Below, piece by piece: positions 46,531-54,931 of a stretch of DNA of 64,000 nt. Position numbers and translations under genes: made by a program. The notes under the pieces were generated by a model, which saw only the letters and a program-made list of their open reading frames with translations, was not told the origin of the DNA and ran no database searches. Each line of letters begins with the position of its first letter. Position 1 is the first letter of the stretch. Source of the DNA: Gilvimarinus algae (GTDB lineage Bacteria > Pseudomonadota > Gammaproteobacteria > Pseudomonadales > Cellvibrionaceae); the NCBI RefSeq assembly GCF_030518215.1, contig NZ_JAULRT010000052.1:788595-852594 (forward strand), given 5' to 3'.

Positions 46531-47055
46531 ATGGCTCGCAAGTTAATCAGACGTTTTCTACCCGACGCCGCAACGGTAAAAGAAAAGCCGGCACTGCAGT
46601 TTTTAGGTGACTTACTGCACGATCCCAACCTGTTTCACCTGAATCGGCACTCTGTGTCGCTGGCTTTCTTTTTCGGTGTGTTTTTCGCATTTTTGCCCGT
46701 GCCCGGGCAAATGGTGCTGGCTGCCCTGTGCGCGCTCTGGGTTCGCTGTAATCTGCCCATTACCCTGGCGCTGGTGTGGATTACCAACCCGCTGACCTAC
46801 GCCCCCATTTTTTTTGCCACCTACCAACTGGGCCGCTGGATTCTCGACGCCCCCAGTGTCGGCTCGCCCACTGAGCACAACTGGGCCTGGCTGATGGAAG
46901 AGTTTGCCATTATCTGGAAGCCGTTAATGCTGGGCTCAGTGCTTACCGGTTTTGTCATCGGTGGGCTCGGCTATATCACCATGCAGCTGTTCTGGCGCTG
47001 GCATGTCATTCGCGCCTGGGAAAGGCGCAAGCGGGATCGCTCCTCTCGCCAGTAG
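46531..47055 (+). CDS. DUF2062 family membrane protein
   Basis: A 174-residue inner-membrane protein with three to four hydrophobic segments (about 43-70, 78-100, 130-155). The DUF2062 pattern is visible in 'HSVSLAFFFGVFFAFLPVPGQMV' and 'ITNPLTYAPIFFATYQLG'. The function is unknown. It is divergent from comEC and convergent with lolE. A TAAAAT at 46491-46496 may be its -10 box. Confidence 0.88.
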   Translation: MARKLIRRFLPDAATVKEKPALQFLGDLLHDPNLFHLNRHSVSLAFFFGVFFAFLPVPGQMVLAALCALWVRCNLPITLALVWITNPLTYAPIFFATYQLGRWILDAPSVGSPTEHNWAWLMEEFAIIWKPLMLGSVLTGFVIGGLGYITMQLFWRWHVIRAWERRKRDRSSRQ

Positions 47056-47087
47056 TGCACCTATCAGTGGTTTAATTGTGCTGCGGT

Positions 47088-48320
47088 TTAATCATGTCGC
47101 AGCGCTTCGGCGGGGGGAATTTTTGCCGCGCGCCAGGCGGGGTAAATGCTGGCGACAAAGCTCAACACCAGCGCCGCGGCGCAAATATAGAGCGTGTCTT
47201 GCCAGAGTAGCTCGGCGGGCAAGTAGGTCACCGGGTAGACATCTGAATGGAGAAATTGAAAGCCGGTCAGCCGCTCAATAGCCGCCACGGCCTCAGTGAC
47301 GAAGCTCGACAGCAGTACCCCGATAACCGCGCCGAGCGCTGTGCCCTTGCAGCCGATTATGCCGCCTTGCACCAGAAAAATGCCGACAATCTCGCGCCCC
47401 TTGGCCCCTTGCGTGCGCAAAATGGCGATGTCCGATTCCTTGTCCACCACCACCATGATCAGGGTGGTGACCAGGTTAAACGCGGCTATGCCAATCAGCA
47501 GCAGCAGCAATAGCGCCACCAGCTTTTTCGACATATGAATGGCCTGGTAGAGATTCCCGTGGGTGCGGCTCCAGTCGCGCCCGTAGTAACCGGGCGGCAG
47601 TTGCGCCGAGAGTTCGTACACGGTTTTCGAGGCGGCAAACAAATCGACCACTTTCAGGCGGATGCCCGAGACACTGCCGGGATAAGCGGTTAATTCTGAG
47701 GCGGCGGCCAAGTTCATCAGTGCCAGCTGCGCATCGATTTCGGTGCCGGTATCGAGAATGTCCACCACCTCGAGGGCATTGACCGCCGGTGATTGGCGGC
47801 CATCGCCCCGCGGGATTATCAGGGTCAGGCGATCGCCAATGCCCGCCTTCAGCGAATCGGCCAGCGCACTGCCGAGCACCAAAGCCCGCGGGCTGGATGC
47901 CAGCGCCTGCAGATTGCCACGGCGCAGGTACGCCCCCATGGCCGAGGCCTCCACTTCAAGCTCGGGCTCAACGCCAAACACCGCGGTGGGCGCCACCTCG
48001 AGGCCGTGAGACAACAACCCCTGTAGTTCTACATAGGGCGCCGCCGCCACAACTTCGGGGTGCTCTCGGACCCGGGCCATAATCTCTGAGGGGTTGGCGA
48101 TGCCGTCGCGCTTGTAAATCACCGCCTGGGGCATGACCTGCAAAATACGCTCGCGCAGCTCGCGGTCAAACCCGTTCATAATCGCCAGCACCAGAATCAA
48201 CAGGGCCACCGAGATGACCAGCCCAATCACCGACATGCGCGAGATAAAACTCACCAGGTGATTGCCGCCACGCGCCGTGGCGTAGCGCCGCCCCACCTGC
48301 CAGGTAAAGCGATTAAACAC
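47088..48320 (-). CDS. lolE: lipoprotein-releasing ABC transporter permease LolE
   Basis: Permease of the LolCDE complex that extracts lipoproteins from the inner membrane and gives them to LolA. It is 410 residues with four membrane helices (one N-terminal, three C-terminal) around a periplasmic domain. '[21 protein letters not shown]' follows the first helix and '[20 protein letters not shown]' ends the protein. Start GTG 48320 overlaps the lolD stop by 8 bases. It is the second of two lolC/E-type permeases; assignment as LolE is by position. Confidence 0.92.
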   Translation of the reverse strand: MFNRFTWQVGRRYATARGGNHLVSFISRMSVIGLVISVALLILVLAIMNGFDRELRERILQVMPQAVIYKRDGIANPSEIMARVREHPEVVAAAPYVELQGLLSHGLEVAPTAVFGVEPELEVEASAMGAYLRRGNLQALASSPRALVLGSALADSLKAGIGDRLTLIIPRGDGRQSPAVNALEVVDILDTGTEIDAQLALMNLAAASELTAYPGSVSGIRLKVVDLFAASKTVYELSAQLPPGYYGRDWSRTHGNLYQAIHMSKKLVALLLLLLIGIAAFNLVTTLIMVVVDKESDIAILRTQGAKGREIVGIFLVQGGIIGCKGTALGAVIGVLLSSFVTEAVAAIERLTGFQFLHSDVYPVTYLPAELLWQDTLYICAAALVLSFVASIYPAWRAAKIPPAEALRHD

Positions 48321-49020
48321 GCGCGGCTACCTCATCCTGCCAGGGCAGCAACTGACCGTCACGCAGGTGCAGAATACGATCCATCTTCTGCGCCAGGGCA
48401 AGATCGTGGGTCACCACCACAAAGCTCGTGCCAATGCGCTGGTTGAGCGCGAGCATCAGCGCCTGAATCTCAGCGGCGGTGTGACTGTCGAGGTTGCCGG
48501 TGGGCTCATCCATCAAGACACAGGCCGGTTCGGTCACCAGCGCGCGGGCAATAGCCACCCGCTGACGCTCACCGCCCGAGAGCTCGGAGGGCTTGTGGCT
48601 GACCCGCTCGGCCAGCCCCACTTGCGCCAGTAAATCCTGCGCTTTTGCCGTGGCTTCTCGCGGCGAGCGCTTACCAATCACCAGGGCCATAGCGACGTTT
48701 TCCAGCGCGGTGAACTCCGCCAGCAGATGATGAAATTGATAGACAAACCCCAGGCTGCGATTGCGCAGCGCACCGCGCTCATCGGCATTAAGGCTCGACA
48801 GGGCCTTGCCCGCGACACTCACAGAGCCGCTGTCGGGCGTGTCCAGCCCGCCGAGGATGTTTAACAGCGTCGACTTGCCCGAGCCCGAGGCCCCCATGAC
48901 CGCCACACGCTCACCCTGAGCCACACTCAAATTGACATGATTGAGCACGGGCACCGCCTGGGGCCCCTGCCGGTAAGACTTGCTCACCGACTCACACAAG
49001 AGCACCGGATGATCATTCAT
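48313..49020 (-). CDS. lolD: lipoprotein-releasing ABC transporter ATPase LolD
   Basis: ATPase of LolCDE. It is 235 residues with Walker A '[11 protein letters not shown]' (about 43-53), signature '[15 protein letters not shown]', Walker B '[12 protein letters not shown]' and H-loop 'VVTHD'. The LolD motif after Walker A ('[21 protein letters not shown]') is intact. It overlaps lolC and lolE on both sides by 8 bases, so the three are translated together. Confidence 0.97.
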   Translation of the reverse strand: MNDHPVLLCESVSKSYRQGPQAVPVLNHVNLSVAQGERVAVMGASGSGKSTLLNILGGLDTPDSGSVSVAGKALSSLNADERGALRNRSLGFVYQFHHLLAEFTALENVAMALVIGKRSPREATAKAQDLLAQVGLAERVSHKPSELSGGERQRVAIARALVTEPACVLMDEPTGNLDSHTAAEIQALMLALNQRIGTSFVVVTHDLALAQKMDRILHLRDGQLLPWQDEVAARV

Positions 49021-50251
49021 AACGTAACGCCTCGGCTGGTTGCACCCGCCCGGCCCGCCACGCCGGATACAGCGACGCCAAGAGACTCAAAGCGAGGGCA
49101 AGAGAACAGATTGTCCAGACATCCGACCAATAGAGTTCGGAGGGCAAATGACTGATGAAGTACACATTGGGATCGAACACCCGAAGCCCGGTGAAGCGCT
49201 CGATCGCGGCCACCAGAGCGCTGATATTGAGCGCCACCAACACGCCGACAATGGCACCGGAGACGATACCGATCACGCCGACGCCGCTGCCCTGAACCAT
49301 AAAAATGCCCATCACCTGGCGCGAGTTGAGCCCCAGGGTTCTAAGAACGGCAATGTCAGAACGTTTGTCCGCCACCATCAGCACCAGCGAGGACACAATA
49401 TTAAAGGCCGCCACCACCACAATAATGCTCAGCAGCACACCGATTAACAGCTTTTCCATTTTCACGGCCTGAAACAAACTGCCCTGGGTCTGACTCCAGT
49501 CGCGCACCTTAAAAGTCTCACCCAGCTCGGCGCGCACACCCGATAGCACCTCCCCGGCGCGGTAAATATCGCTGACCTGCACCTGCAGACCCGACGGCCC
49601 ACTCTGACGCAACAGTCGCGCCGCATCGTCCATGTGCATCAGCGCCAGCGTCTGATCCACCGGCGCGCCCACTTCAAACACACCGACCACAGTAAAGCGT
49701 TTGACCAAGGGGTAGGCACCGGCCGGGGTGATGCGCACCCGCGGCAGCGTCAGGGTAATTTTATCGCCGGGAATCACACCCAATTGGCGGGCGAGCAAAG
49801 CACCGAGCACAATATTGAATTGGCCCGGCTGTAACTGATCCAGCTCACCCATCATCATGCTGCGGGCCACTTCGGACACCCCCGCTTGCAGTGCCGGGTC
49901 GATCCCCGAAAAACTCACCCCCTCGACCCCGCGACTGTAACCGGCCAGGGCAAAACCACCAACGTAGGGCGCGGCAGCTTCAACATCCGGGTACTGCAAA
50001 AGCCGCGCGCGCAGAGTTTGCCAGTCACCCGAAGCTGCGGGGAAGTCCACATAACCGTGGGGGATCACTTGCAGGATTCTGGATTTCATTTCCCGGTCAA
50101 AACCGTTCATCACCGACATGACAATAATCAGGGACATGACCCCCAAGGCCATCCCCAAAAGAGAAAAGCCACTGACGAAGGAAATAAACTGATTGCGGCG
50201 CTTGGCACGGATGTACCTGAGACCAATCATGAGGGGGACGTTTTTCAGCAT
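49013..50251 (-). CDS. lolC: lipoprotein-releasing ABC transporter permease LolC
   Basis: The LolC-type permease of LolCDE. It is 412 residues with the same design as LolE: '[24 protein letters not shown]' at the N terminus, '[21 protein letters not shown]', a periplasmic domain, and '[22 protein letters not shown]' at the end. '[29 protein letters not shown]' marks the second helix. ATG 50251 fits the E. coli LolC start; the frame opens 11 codons earlier. It heads the operon lolC-lolD-lolE. Confidence 0.94.
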   Translation of the reverse strand: MLKNVPLMIGLRYIRAKRRNQFISFVSGFSLLGMALGVMSLIIVMSVMNGFDREMKSRILQVIPHGYVDFPAASGDWQTLRARLLQYPDVEAAAPYVGGFALAGYSRGVEGVSFSGIDPALQAGVSEVARSMMMGELDQLQPGQFNIVLGALLARQLGVIPGDKITLTLPRVRITPAGAYPLVKRFTVVGVFEVGAPVDQTLALMHMDDAARLLRQSGPSGLQVQVSDIYRAGEVLSGVRAELGETFKVRDWSQTQGSLFQAVKMEKLLIGVLLSIIVVVAAFNIVSSLVLMVADKRSDIAVLRTLGLNSRQVMGIFMVQGSGVGVIGIVSGAIVGVLVALNISALVAAIERFTGLRVFDPNVYFISHLPSELYWSDVWTICSLALALSLLASLYPAWRAGRVQPAEALRYE

Positions 50252-50431
50252 TTGCGCATTTAACCCCAACAAAGTCACAACCACAAGAGCGGCCCAGCAC
50301 TATTGGTTGCGCCCAGGCAAACCTGTCCTGCGCCGGAATTGTTCAGGGGAATTCACCGAGTGTGCTATTGTTGAAGCATCTGCAGTGGCGCGCGCTGCTG
50401 CACCACTATCGAATAATGACAGGGTGGCGTT

Positions 50432-50989
50432 ATGGACGATCGGCGCGAGTACTTTCGCATTGTGGTGGATGCCTGCATTGAGGTGGCGCCGCTGGATGCA
50501 CCTCCGGGCCAACAACAGGATCCGGCCATTCACTTTGCCTCCAGTGCGGTGCTGCGCACCATGGCCGAACTCAAGAAAATCGATGGCGAGTCCGCCCAGG
50601 TACAACAGCAAATTAAAGACGGCGACCGGGCGCTTGGTGAGTATCTGCACCTGCTCTCGCGCAAGGTGGATGTGCTGGCCCTCTACTGCCTCACTTCCAG
50701 CGCCGAGGCCCAGGGCGATTACCAGAGCGTGACCTTGAGCGAGGGCGGCATCAGCTTTAACCACCGCGAGCCCGTCTCCCAGCACCAGTGGGTGGCCATG
50801 ATGCTCATTTTCGCCAGTCCGCCCTCCGCCATTGCCCTGCACGCGCAAGTGACGCGATGTGAACCCGATCGCGACACCGGTTTTGATATTGCGGCAGAAT
50901 TCCACTACAGCAACAGTGCACAACGCCAGCAAATCAGCCAGCAGATTATGCGGGCGCAGATGGATCAAATTCGCAGCACCAAGGGCTAG
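50432..50989 (+). CDS. PilZ domain protein, possible c-di-GMP receptor
   Basis: A 185-residue cytoplasmic protein. The c-di-GMP motifs are present in part: RRxxxR-like 'DRREYFRI' at the very N terminus and 'TLSEGGISF' in place of (D/N)xSxxG, with Thr for Asp/Asn. Between them is a helical insert of about 80 residues ('ELKKIDGESAQVQQQI'), so the arrangement is that of PilZ proteins with an interposed helical region. Binding is plausible but not certain. It is divergent from lolC; a small periplasmic protein follows by 17 bases. Confidence 0.78.
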   Translation: MDDRREYFRIVVDACIEVAPLDAPPGQQQDPAIHFASSAVLRTMAELKKIDGESAQVQQQIKDGDRALGEYLHLLSRKVDVLALYCLTSSAEAQGDYQSVTLSEGGISFNHREPVSQHQWVAMMLIFASPPSAIALHAQVTRCEPDRDTGFDIAAEFHYSNSAQRQQISQQIMRAQMDQIRSTKG

Positions 50990-51006
50990 GGGGCCCGCCA
51001 ACACTC

Positions 51007-51297
51007 ATGTCACTATTCAATACCCTTTTACTGACTCTGAGCCTGGCGCTGCCGGCGGCGGCAGAGACGCTGCGCATCCCCATTGGCCAGCAGGGCGAAG
51101 AAATCACCACTCCGCCCACCGGCACCACCAAAGCCAAAGTACAGGAGCAGTACGGCGAGCCCCAAAGCCAGTCCGGCCCCGTGGGTGACCCGGCCATCTA
51201 CCGCTGGGAATACACCGACTTTGTGGTCTACTTTGAAAACGACTGGGTGATTCACTCCGTAATCAAGTTTGAGCCCAAGGTCGCCACGGGCGAGTAA
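51007..51297 (+). CDS. small periplasmic protein of unknown function
   Basis: A 96-residue protein with a signal peptide (about 1-19, 'LLLTLSLALPAAAE'). The mature part has 'TKAKVQEQYGEPQSQSGPVG' and 'YRWEYTDFVVYFENDWVIHSVIK', which looks like a small alpha-beta domain related to the SmpA/BamE fold, where a helix ending in 'YGxP' precedes strands. This is a weak resemblance. It follows the PilZ gene by 17 bases and is likely co-transcribed. Confidence 0.75.
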   Translation: MSLFNTLLLTLSLALPAAAETLRIPIGQQGEEITTPPTGTTKAKVQEQYGEPQSQSGPVGDPAIYRWEYTDFVVYFENDWVIHSVIKFEPKVATGE

Positions 51298-51304
51298 ACG
51301 ACCC

Positions 51305-51349
51305 TAGGGCCTTTTACCCGGCCCTAAGCCCGCCAACCGCCTGGGCTTA
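51305..51349. repeat. two overlapping, mutually exclusive hairpins after the PilZ unit
   Basis: TAGGGCC / GGCCCTA (51305-51326) and TAAGCCC / GGGCTTA (51325-51349) each form a perfect 7-bp stem and share two bases. No T-run follows. They lie just past the stop codon and may end or stabilise the transcript. Confidence 0.5.
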
Positions 51350-51582
51350 CAAAATCCCACTCCTGTTTGTAAATAATTCACCGTTATCTGGCCGTCTCTC
51401 GCGCAAACCCCACAGAGCGCCGAGGCGAACACCTTGGTCATAATTTTGCTTACGCTAAGAGGTGAACCTTAGCCCCGACAGGAGCCCAAAAAATGAATGC
51501 CTCGCCAGCGCTGGTTTTTTATGCGGTTTTCCCAAGCACGAATGCTTCCCCACTCACTACCGCCAACGGCTAAGGGCTGCAC

Positions 51583-52683
51583 ATGGCTTACCACATCGCC
51601 GCCTACCTGACCCTGGCCTTTACCTTATTCACCCTGATACCGCGGACTCGCTTTACCCATTGGCTGATACGGGTTCTGGACTTTCCGCGCCTGCAAATCA
51701 GCGTGGGGCTGACGCTCTGCCTTGCGATCATGCTGGCTGGCCTGCTGTCAGGCAGCGCCCTGTCTTGGTGGGAGTGGCCCGGGATTATCTTTATACCGGG
51801 CTGCCTGGCTCTGATGCTGCAAGCGCGCTGGATACTGCCCTACACGCCCTTTTATCCGGTAAAGGTGCCAAGAGCCCAGACAAGCGAGCGATCAAAGCAG
51901 CTCACGATTCTCAGCGCCAATGTGCTGATGACCAACGACCGCTACCAGGCACTGATTGATCGCGTGCAGCAGTATCAGCCGGACATTCTGGTGACCTTGG
52001 AATCCGATGATCGATGGGAAGAGGCACTGGCGGTCCTGCACGACAACTACCCCTACCGGGTGGCATGCCCATTAAAAAACCTCTATGGCATGCACGTTTA
52101 CTCTCGCCTTCCACTGCACGAAAGCGAGATCAAATTCTTGGTGGAAGACGACAAACCTTCCATACACGCCGCCCTACAGATTGCCGACGATTGGGTGAAC
52201 CTGCACTTTATGCACCCGGCGCCGCCGAGCCCGACGGAAAACCCCTCCTCCGGCGAGCGCGACGCCGAGTTACTGGTACTGGCAAGAAAACTGGAAACCA
52301 ATGGCGCCATACCGGCCATTGTCACGGGCGACCTCAACGATGTTGCCTGGTCCAAAAGCACCCAGACATTTTTGCAAATCAGCCGTTTAAAAGACCCACG
52401 TATCGGCCGGGGTACCTTTAACACCTTTCACACCCATTACTGGTTTGCCCGCTGGCCACTGGACCACTTATTCCACAGCGAAGCCTTTAAGCTTGTCAAA
52501 ATGAAACGGCTAAAGAGCATTGGCTCTGATCACTTTCCGCTGCTCGCCACGCTCGCCTACGAGCCGGACAACAGACTCCCCAAAGAACCACCGCCCTCAA
52601 AAGACGACCGGGACTATGCGCAAGAGCGCATCGACGAGCAATCGGTAAGCGCCGCCGATGTGCCCAACCCGGCCAGGCAATAA
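51583..52683 (+). CDS. endonuclease/exonuclease/phosphatase (EEP) family membrane protein
   Basis: A 366-residue protein with an N-terminal membrane part (about 1-95, three hydrophobic segments) and a C-terminal EEP domain (about 105-325): 'LTILSANVLMTNDRY', 'LVTLESDDRWEEAL', 'AIVTGDLNDVAWS', 'LDHLFHS' and 'SIGSDHFPLLATL'. The metal and catalytic residues (E, D-x-N, D-H) are all in place. Members act on DNA, phospholipids or phosphoinositides; the membrane anchor fits a periplasmic or lipid role, but this is not proved. Convergent with the next gene. Confidence 0.86.
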   Translation: MAYHIAAYLTLAFTLFTLIPRTRFTHWLIRVLDFPRLQISVGLTLCLAIMLAGLLSGSALSWWEWPGIIFIPGCLALMLQARWILPYTPFYPVKVPRAQTSERSKQLTILSANVLMTNDRYQALIDRVQQYQPDILVTLESDDRWEEALAVLHDNYPYRVACPLKNLYGMHVYSRLPLHESEIKFLVEDDKPSIHAALQIADDWVNLHFMHPAPPSPTENPSSGERDAELLVLARKLETNGAIPAIVTGDLNDVAWSKSTQTFLQISRLKDPRIGRGTFNTFHTHYWFARWPLDHLFHSEAFKLVKMKRLKSIGSDHFPLLATLAYEPDNRLPKEPPPSKDDRDYAQERIDEQSVSAADVPNPARQ

Positions 52684-52704
52684 CGCCCTCCCGGAGCCAG
52701 CGGT

Positions 52705-53316
52705 TTAGACCACCGCTGTCGGTACGGGAAACGCCGCTGCAGCGATTAAGCCGCCACTGGCGATAGCCAAGCCTATCTGCGGCCAGGAGATGGTCAGGTA
52801 GACTCCCTTGCCCTGATCAATGGCCGGCATCACCACGGTGTAAGCGGTAAAAACCGCGTACCAGTAGAGCAAGCCAATAGCGATAAAGGGAGCCAAAGGC
52901 CCGCCCTCGCCCGCCACACGCATCACCTCTGTTGCTGTTTCGGCCAGCTTCTTGATGGCATCCGAGCCTTTGGGTAACTGTTTAATGGCTTCGTGGTCCA
53001 CACGCATCACAACGCCCCAAAACTCAATGCTCACATGAAAGTGTTCCTCAAAGGCATTGCTTTTAGCCTTGAGCAGCATGGGCTGTTGCGTTTTGCTTAG
53101 CGCCCCTGGCCGCTGTTTGAGCTCCTCGGTCATCACCATGGACTCAAGGCCCGAGGCAAATGCCCTGATATGAGGGCTGTTTAGATCAGCGCCCATGCGC
53201 TGCATAGCGGCCAATGGGTCCCGCAAAAACTCCTCACGTTTTTGCGGATCGGCCATGATCTCGTTGAATTGATTCATCCACGCCTGTTGCTGCGGGCTAA
53301 AAGAGGTTTTTGTCAT
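52705..53316 (-). CDS. hypothetical protein with leader-like N terminus and hydrophobic C terminus
   Basis: A 203-residue protein of unknown function. Residues 11-43 ('FNEIMADPQKREEFLRDP' then 'LAAMQRMGADL') resemble the Nif11/NHLP-type leader of RiPP precursors (two DP motifs, then a Gly). The C-terminal third has two hydrophobic segments (about 141-163 and 180-195). The likeness may be chance, and no modification enzyme is nearby. ATG 53316 follows CAGGGAG. It lies 69 bases behind the alpha/beta hydrolase gene and may form a unit with it. Confidence 0.75.
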   Translation of the reverse strand: MTKTSFSPQQQAWMNQFNEIMADPQKREEFLRDPLAAMQRMGADLNSPHIRAFASGLESMVMTEELKQRPGALSKTQQPMLLKAKSNAFEEHFHVSIEFWGVVMRVDHEAIKQLPKGSDAIKKLAETATEVMRVAGEGGPLAPFIAIGLLYWYAVFTAYTVVMPAIDQGKGVYLTISWPQIGLAIASGGLIAAAAFPVPTAVV

Positions 53317-53385
53317 CGTTGTTGCTCCCTGATAAATGCGAGGTCGATCAGTTTGAAACCGACACGACCACGCCGTGTGTAGCAC

Positions 53386-54228
53386 CTAGTCCTTTTCGAC
53401 GAGCCGCAAAATCCAGTCTGTGACCGTGGCAAAAGTCTCAGTCATATTGTTGTGGCCCAGGCCCGAAAAAAGTACATAGTCGTAGGCATACCCGGCACTT
53501 GCCAGAGATTGTAAACGCTCAATGGACACATCCACCGGCACACTGCCGTCGTTGCCGCCAAACACCCAGAGCCCGGGAATCTCAAGCTCGGCCAAACTGG
53601 TGACAGGGTCGGTATCGGTGCCGAGAAAATCCGGCCAGACATAAGGTGTTTTGCGCGCAGCCAGGGCCTCGCGATAACTCGGCACCGCTGCGCCGTCGTT
53701 ATCGGCGGTGTGCTTGGAAAAAATATCCTCCTCACTCACTTTGCATACCGGCGCACTCCACAACGCCATAAAATCGGCCGCGCCGCTTTTTTCCGCGGCC
53801 AGAGGCACAATCCAACCGGCCTGGCTGATACCGGTAAACCCCAGCGGTACACCCTGTGTTTTAGGGTGGGCTTTCAGCGCCGCCAAGGCAGCGGCCGCAT
53901 CATCGGCCAACAAGCTAATGTTCATACCACTCACGCTCTGCTGGCTTTCATAGTCGCCATCGGAACGCCCTACGCCGCGCTTGTCGTACACCAGTGCGGC
54001 AATACCGGCCGCGGCAAACCGCTCGGCCCAATGAATACTGCGCTCCTGCGGGCCAGAACCGTGAACAAACACCACCGCCGCCCGGGCTTCACCGCTTGCG
54101 GGCAGTACCAGCGAGCCGGATAACTGAACGCCCCGGCTGGTAAAACTCAGCTCATGCTGAGGAAACTCCGCCGCCCGGCCGGCCACACTGCCCAGCGTCA
54201 ACACCACTATCACCCACCAGCGCCACAT
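53386..54228 (-). CDS. exported alpha/beta hydrolase
   Basis: A 280-residue protein with a signal peptide (about 1-20) and an alpha/beta-hydrolase fold. The oxyanion region is 'VFVHGSGPQERS', the nucleophile elbow is 'FTGISQAGW' (Ser about 138), the acid is probably Asp in 'FGGNDGSVPV', and the His is in 'GLGHNN'. 'VYDKRGVGRSDG' is common in peptidase S9/S33-type family members. It is likely periplasmic with an unknown ester or amide substrate. ATG 54228 follows GGGAGG. Confidence 0.86.
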   Translation of the reverse strand: MWRWWVIVVLTLGSVAGRAAEFPQHELSFTSRGVQLSGSLVLPASGEARAAVVFVHGSGPQERSIHWAERFAAAGIAALVYDKRGVGRSDGDYESQQSVSGMNISLLADDAAAALAALKAHPKTQGVPLGFTGISQAGWIVPLAAEKSGAADFMALWSAPVCKVSEEDIFSKHTADNDGAAVPSYREALAARKTPYVWPDFLGTDTDPVTSLAELEIPGLWVFGGNDGSVPVDVSIERLQSLASAGYAYDYVLFSGLGHNNMTETFATVTDWILRLVEKD

Positions 54229-54414
54229 ATGTCCTCCCGAAAAATTGCCTATATTTGCAATAGGTTTGTAACTCCGGCCCCAACTGCCGGACTAGCCACC
54301 GATAAACCCTGAATGCTGCCCACCAGCACGGCAACAGGGTAGGAACACATGTTGCGTATTACTTGCCATGGCGTTCGCGCCACTCACCCGATACTTGCGC
54401 AAGAGGACAACATC

Positions 54415-54645
54415 ATGCCCTACCAGAACCTCAATCAACTGCCGGACTCGGTGCAAAATGCACTGCCCAAGCACGCCCGGGAAATCTACCTTGAGGCCTT
54501 TAACAGCGCCTGGGATACCTATAAAGACCCGCAGAAGCGCCGCGGTAACGACGACAGAGAGTCGGTCGCCCACAAAGTCGCCTGGTCCGCGGTCAAACAG
54601 TCCTACACCAAATCCGATAAAGGCAATTGGGTAAAAAAGCATTAG
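54415..54645 (+). CDS. chaB: ChaB family protein
   Basis: A 76-residue protein with the ChaB pattern: 'LNQLPDSVQNALPKHAREIYLEAFNSAWDTY', 'ESVAHKVAWSAVKQSY' and the C-terminal 'GNWVKKH'. ChaB is tied by name to the ChaA cation antiporter but its role is unproven. ATG 54415 follows AAGAGGA. It stands alone. Confidence 0.9.
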   Translation: MPYQNLNQLPDSVQNALPKHAREIYLEAFNSAWDTYKDPQKRRGNDDRESVAHKVAWSAVKQSYTKSDKGNWVKKH

Positions 54646-54863
54646 AGCGACGCTTCACTGCATCAATCATCCTACCGGTCGGCCAGCCGCGGTCATGGCG
54701 CCGCTGCTGGGGCTTTAGCTCGGCCTCATTCTAGAGCCTCTCTTTCTTAACATCCTACACTGAGCGCTACAGCTCAGATGCGGCATTGACTGCGCCCATA
54801 ACGCAGCGGCGAAGCCAAGGTCACCGCATTGTTGAAAATGGACTAATCTTACAAGCGGGCCGC

Positions 54864-54890
54864 TCAAATTGCCTCTTGAGCAGCCGATAG
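54864..54890 (+). promoter_or_regulatory. sigma-28 (FliA) type promoter of the chemoreceptor gene
   Basis: TCAA (54864-54867), 15 bases, then GCCGATAG (54883-54890) matches the flagellar consensus TAAA-N15-GCCGATAA in 10 of 12 positions with the exact spacing. It lies 41 bases before the chemoreceptor ATG. Confidence 0.75.
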
Positions 54891-54931
54891 TTTATACCAA
54901 CACTCCGATATCGCCCCAAGAGGCCCAGCGA

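Noticed and set aside
51462..51959. Plus-strand frame overlapping the start of the EEP gene
   Set aside because: The EEP frame at 51583 has clear membrane segments and catalytic motifs. The overlapping frame has none.
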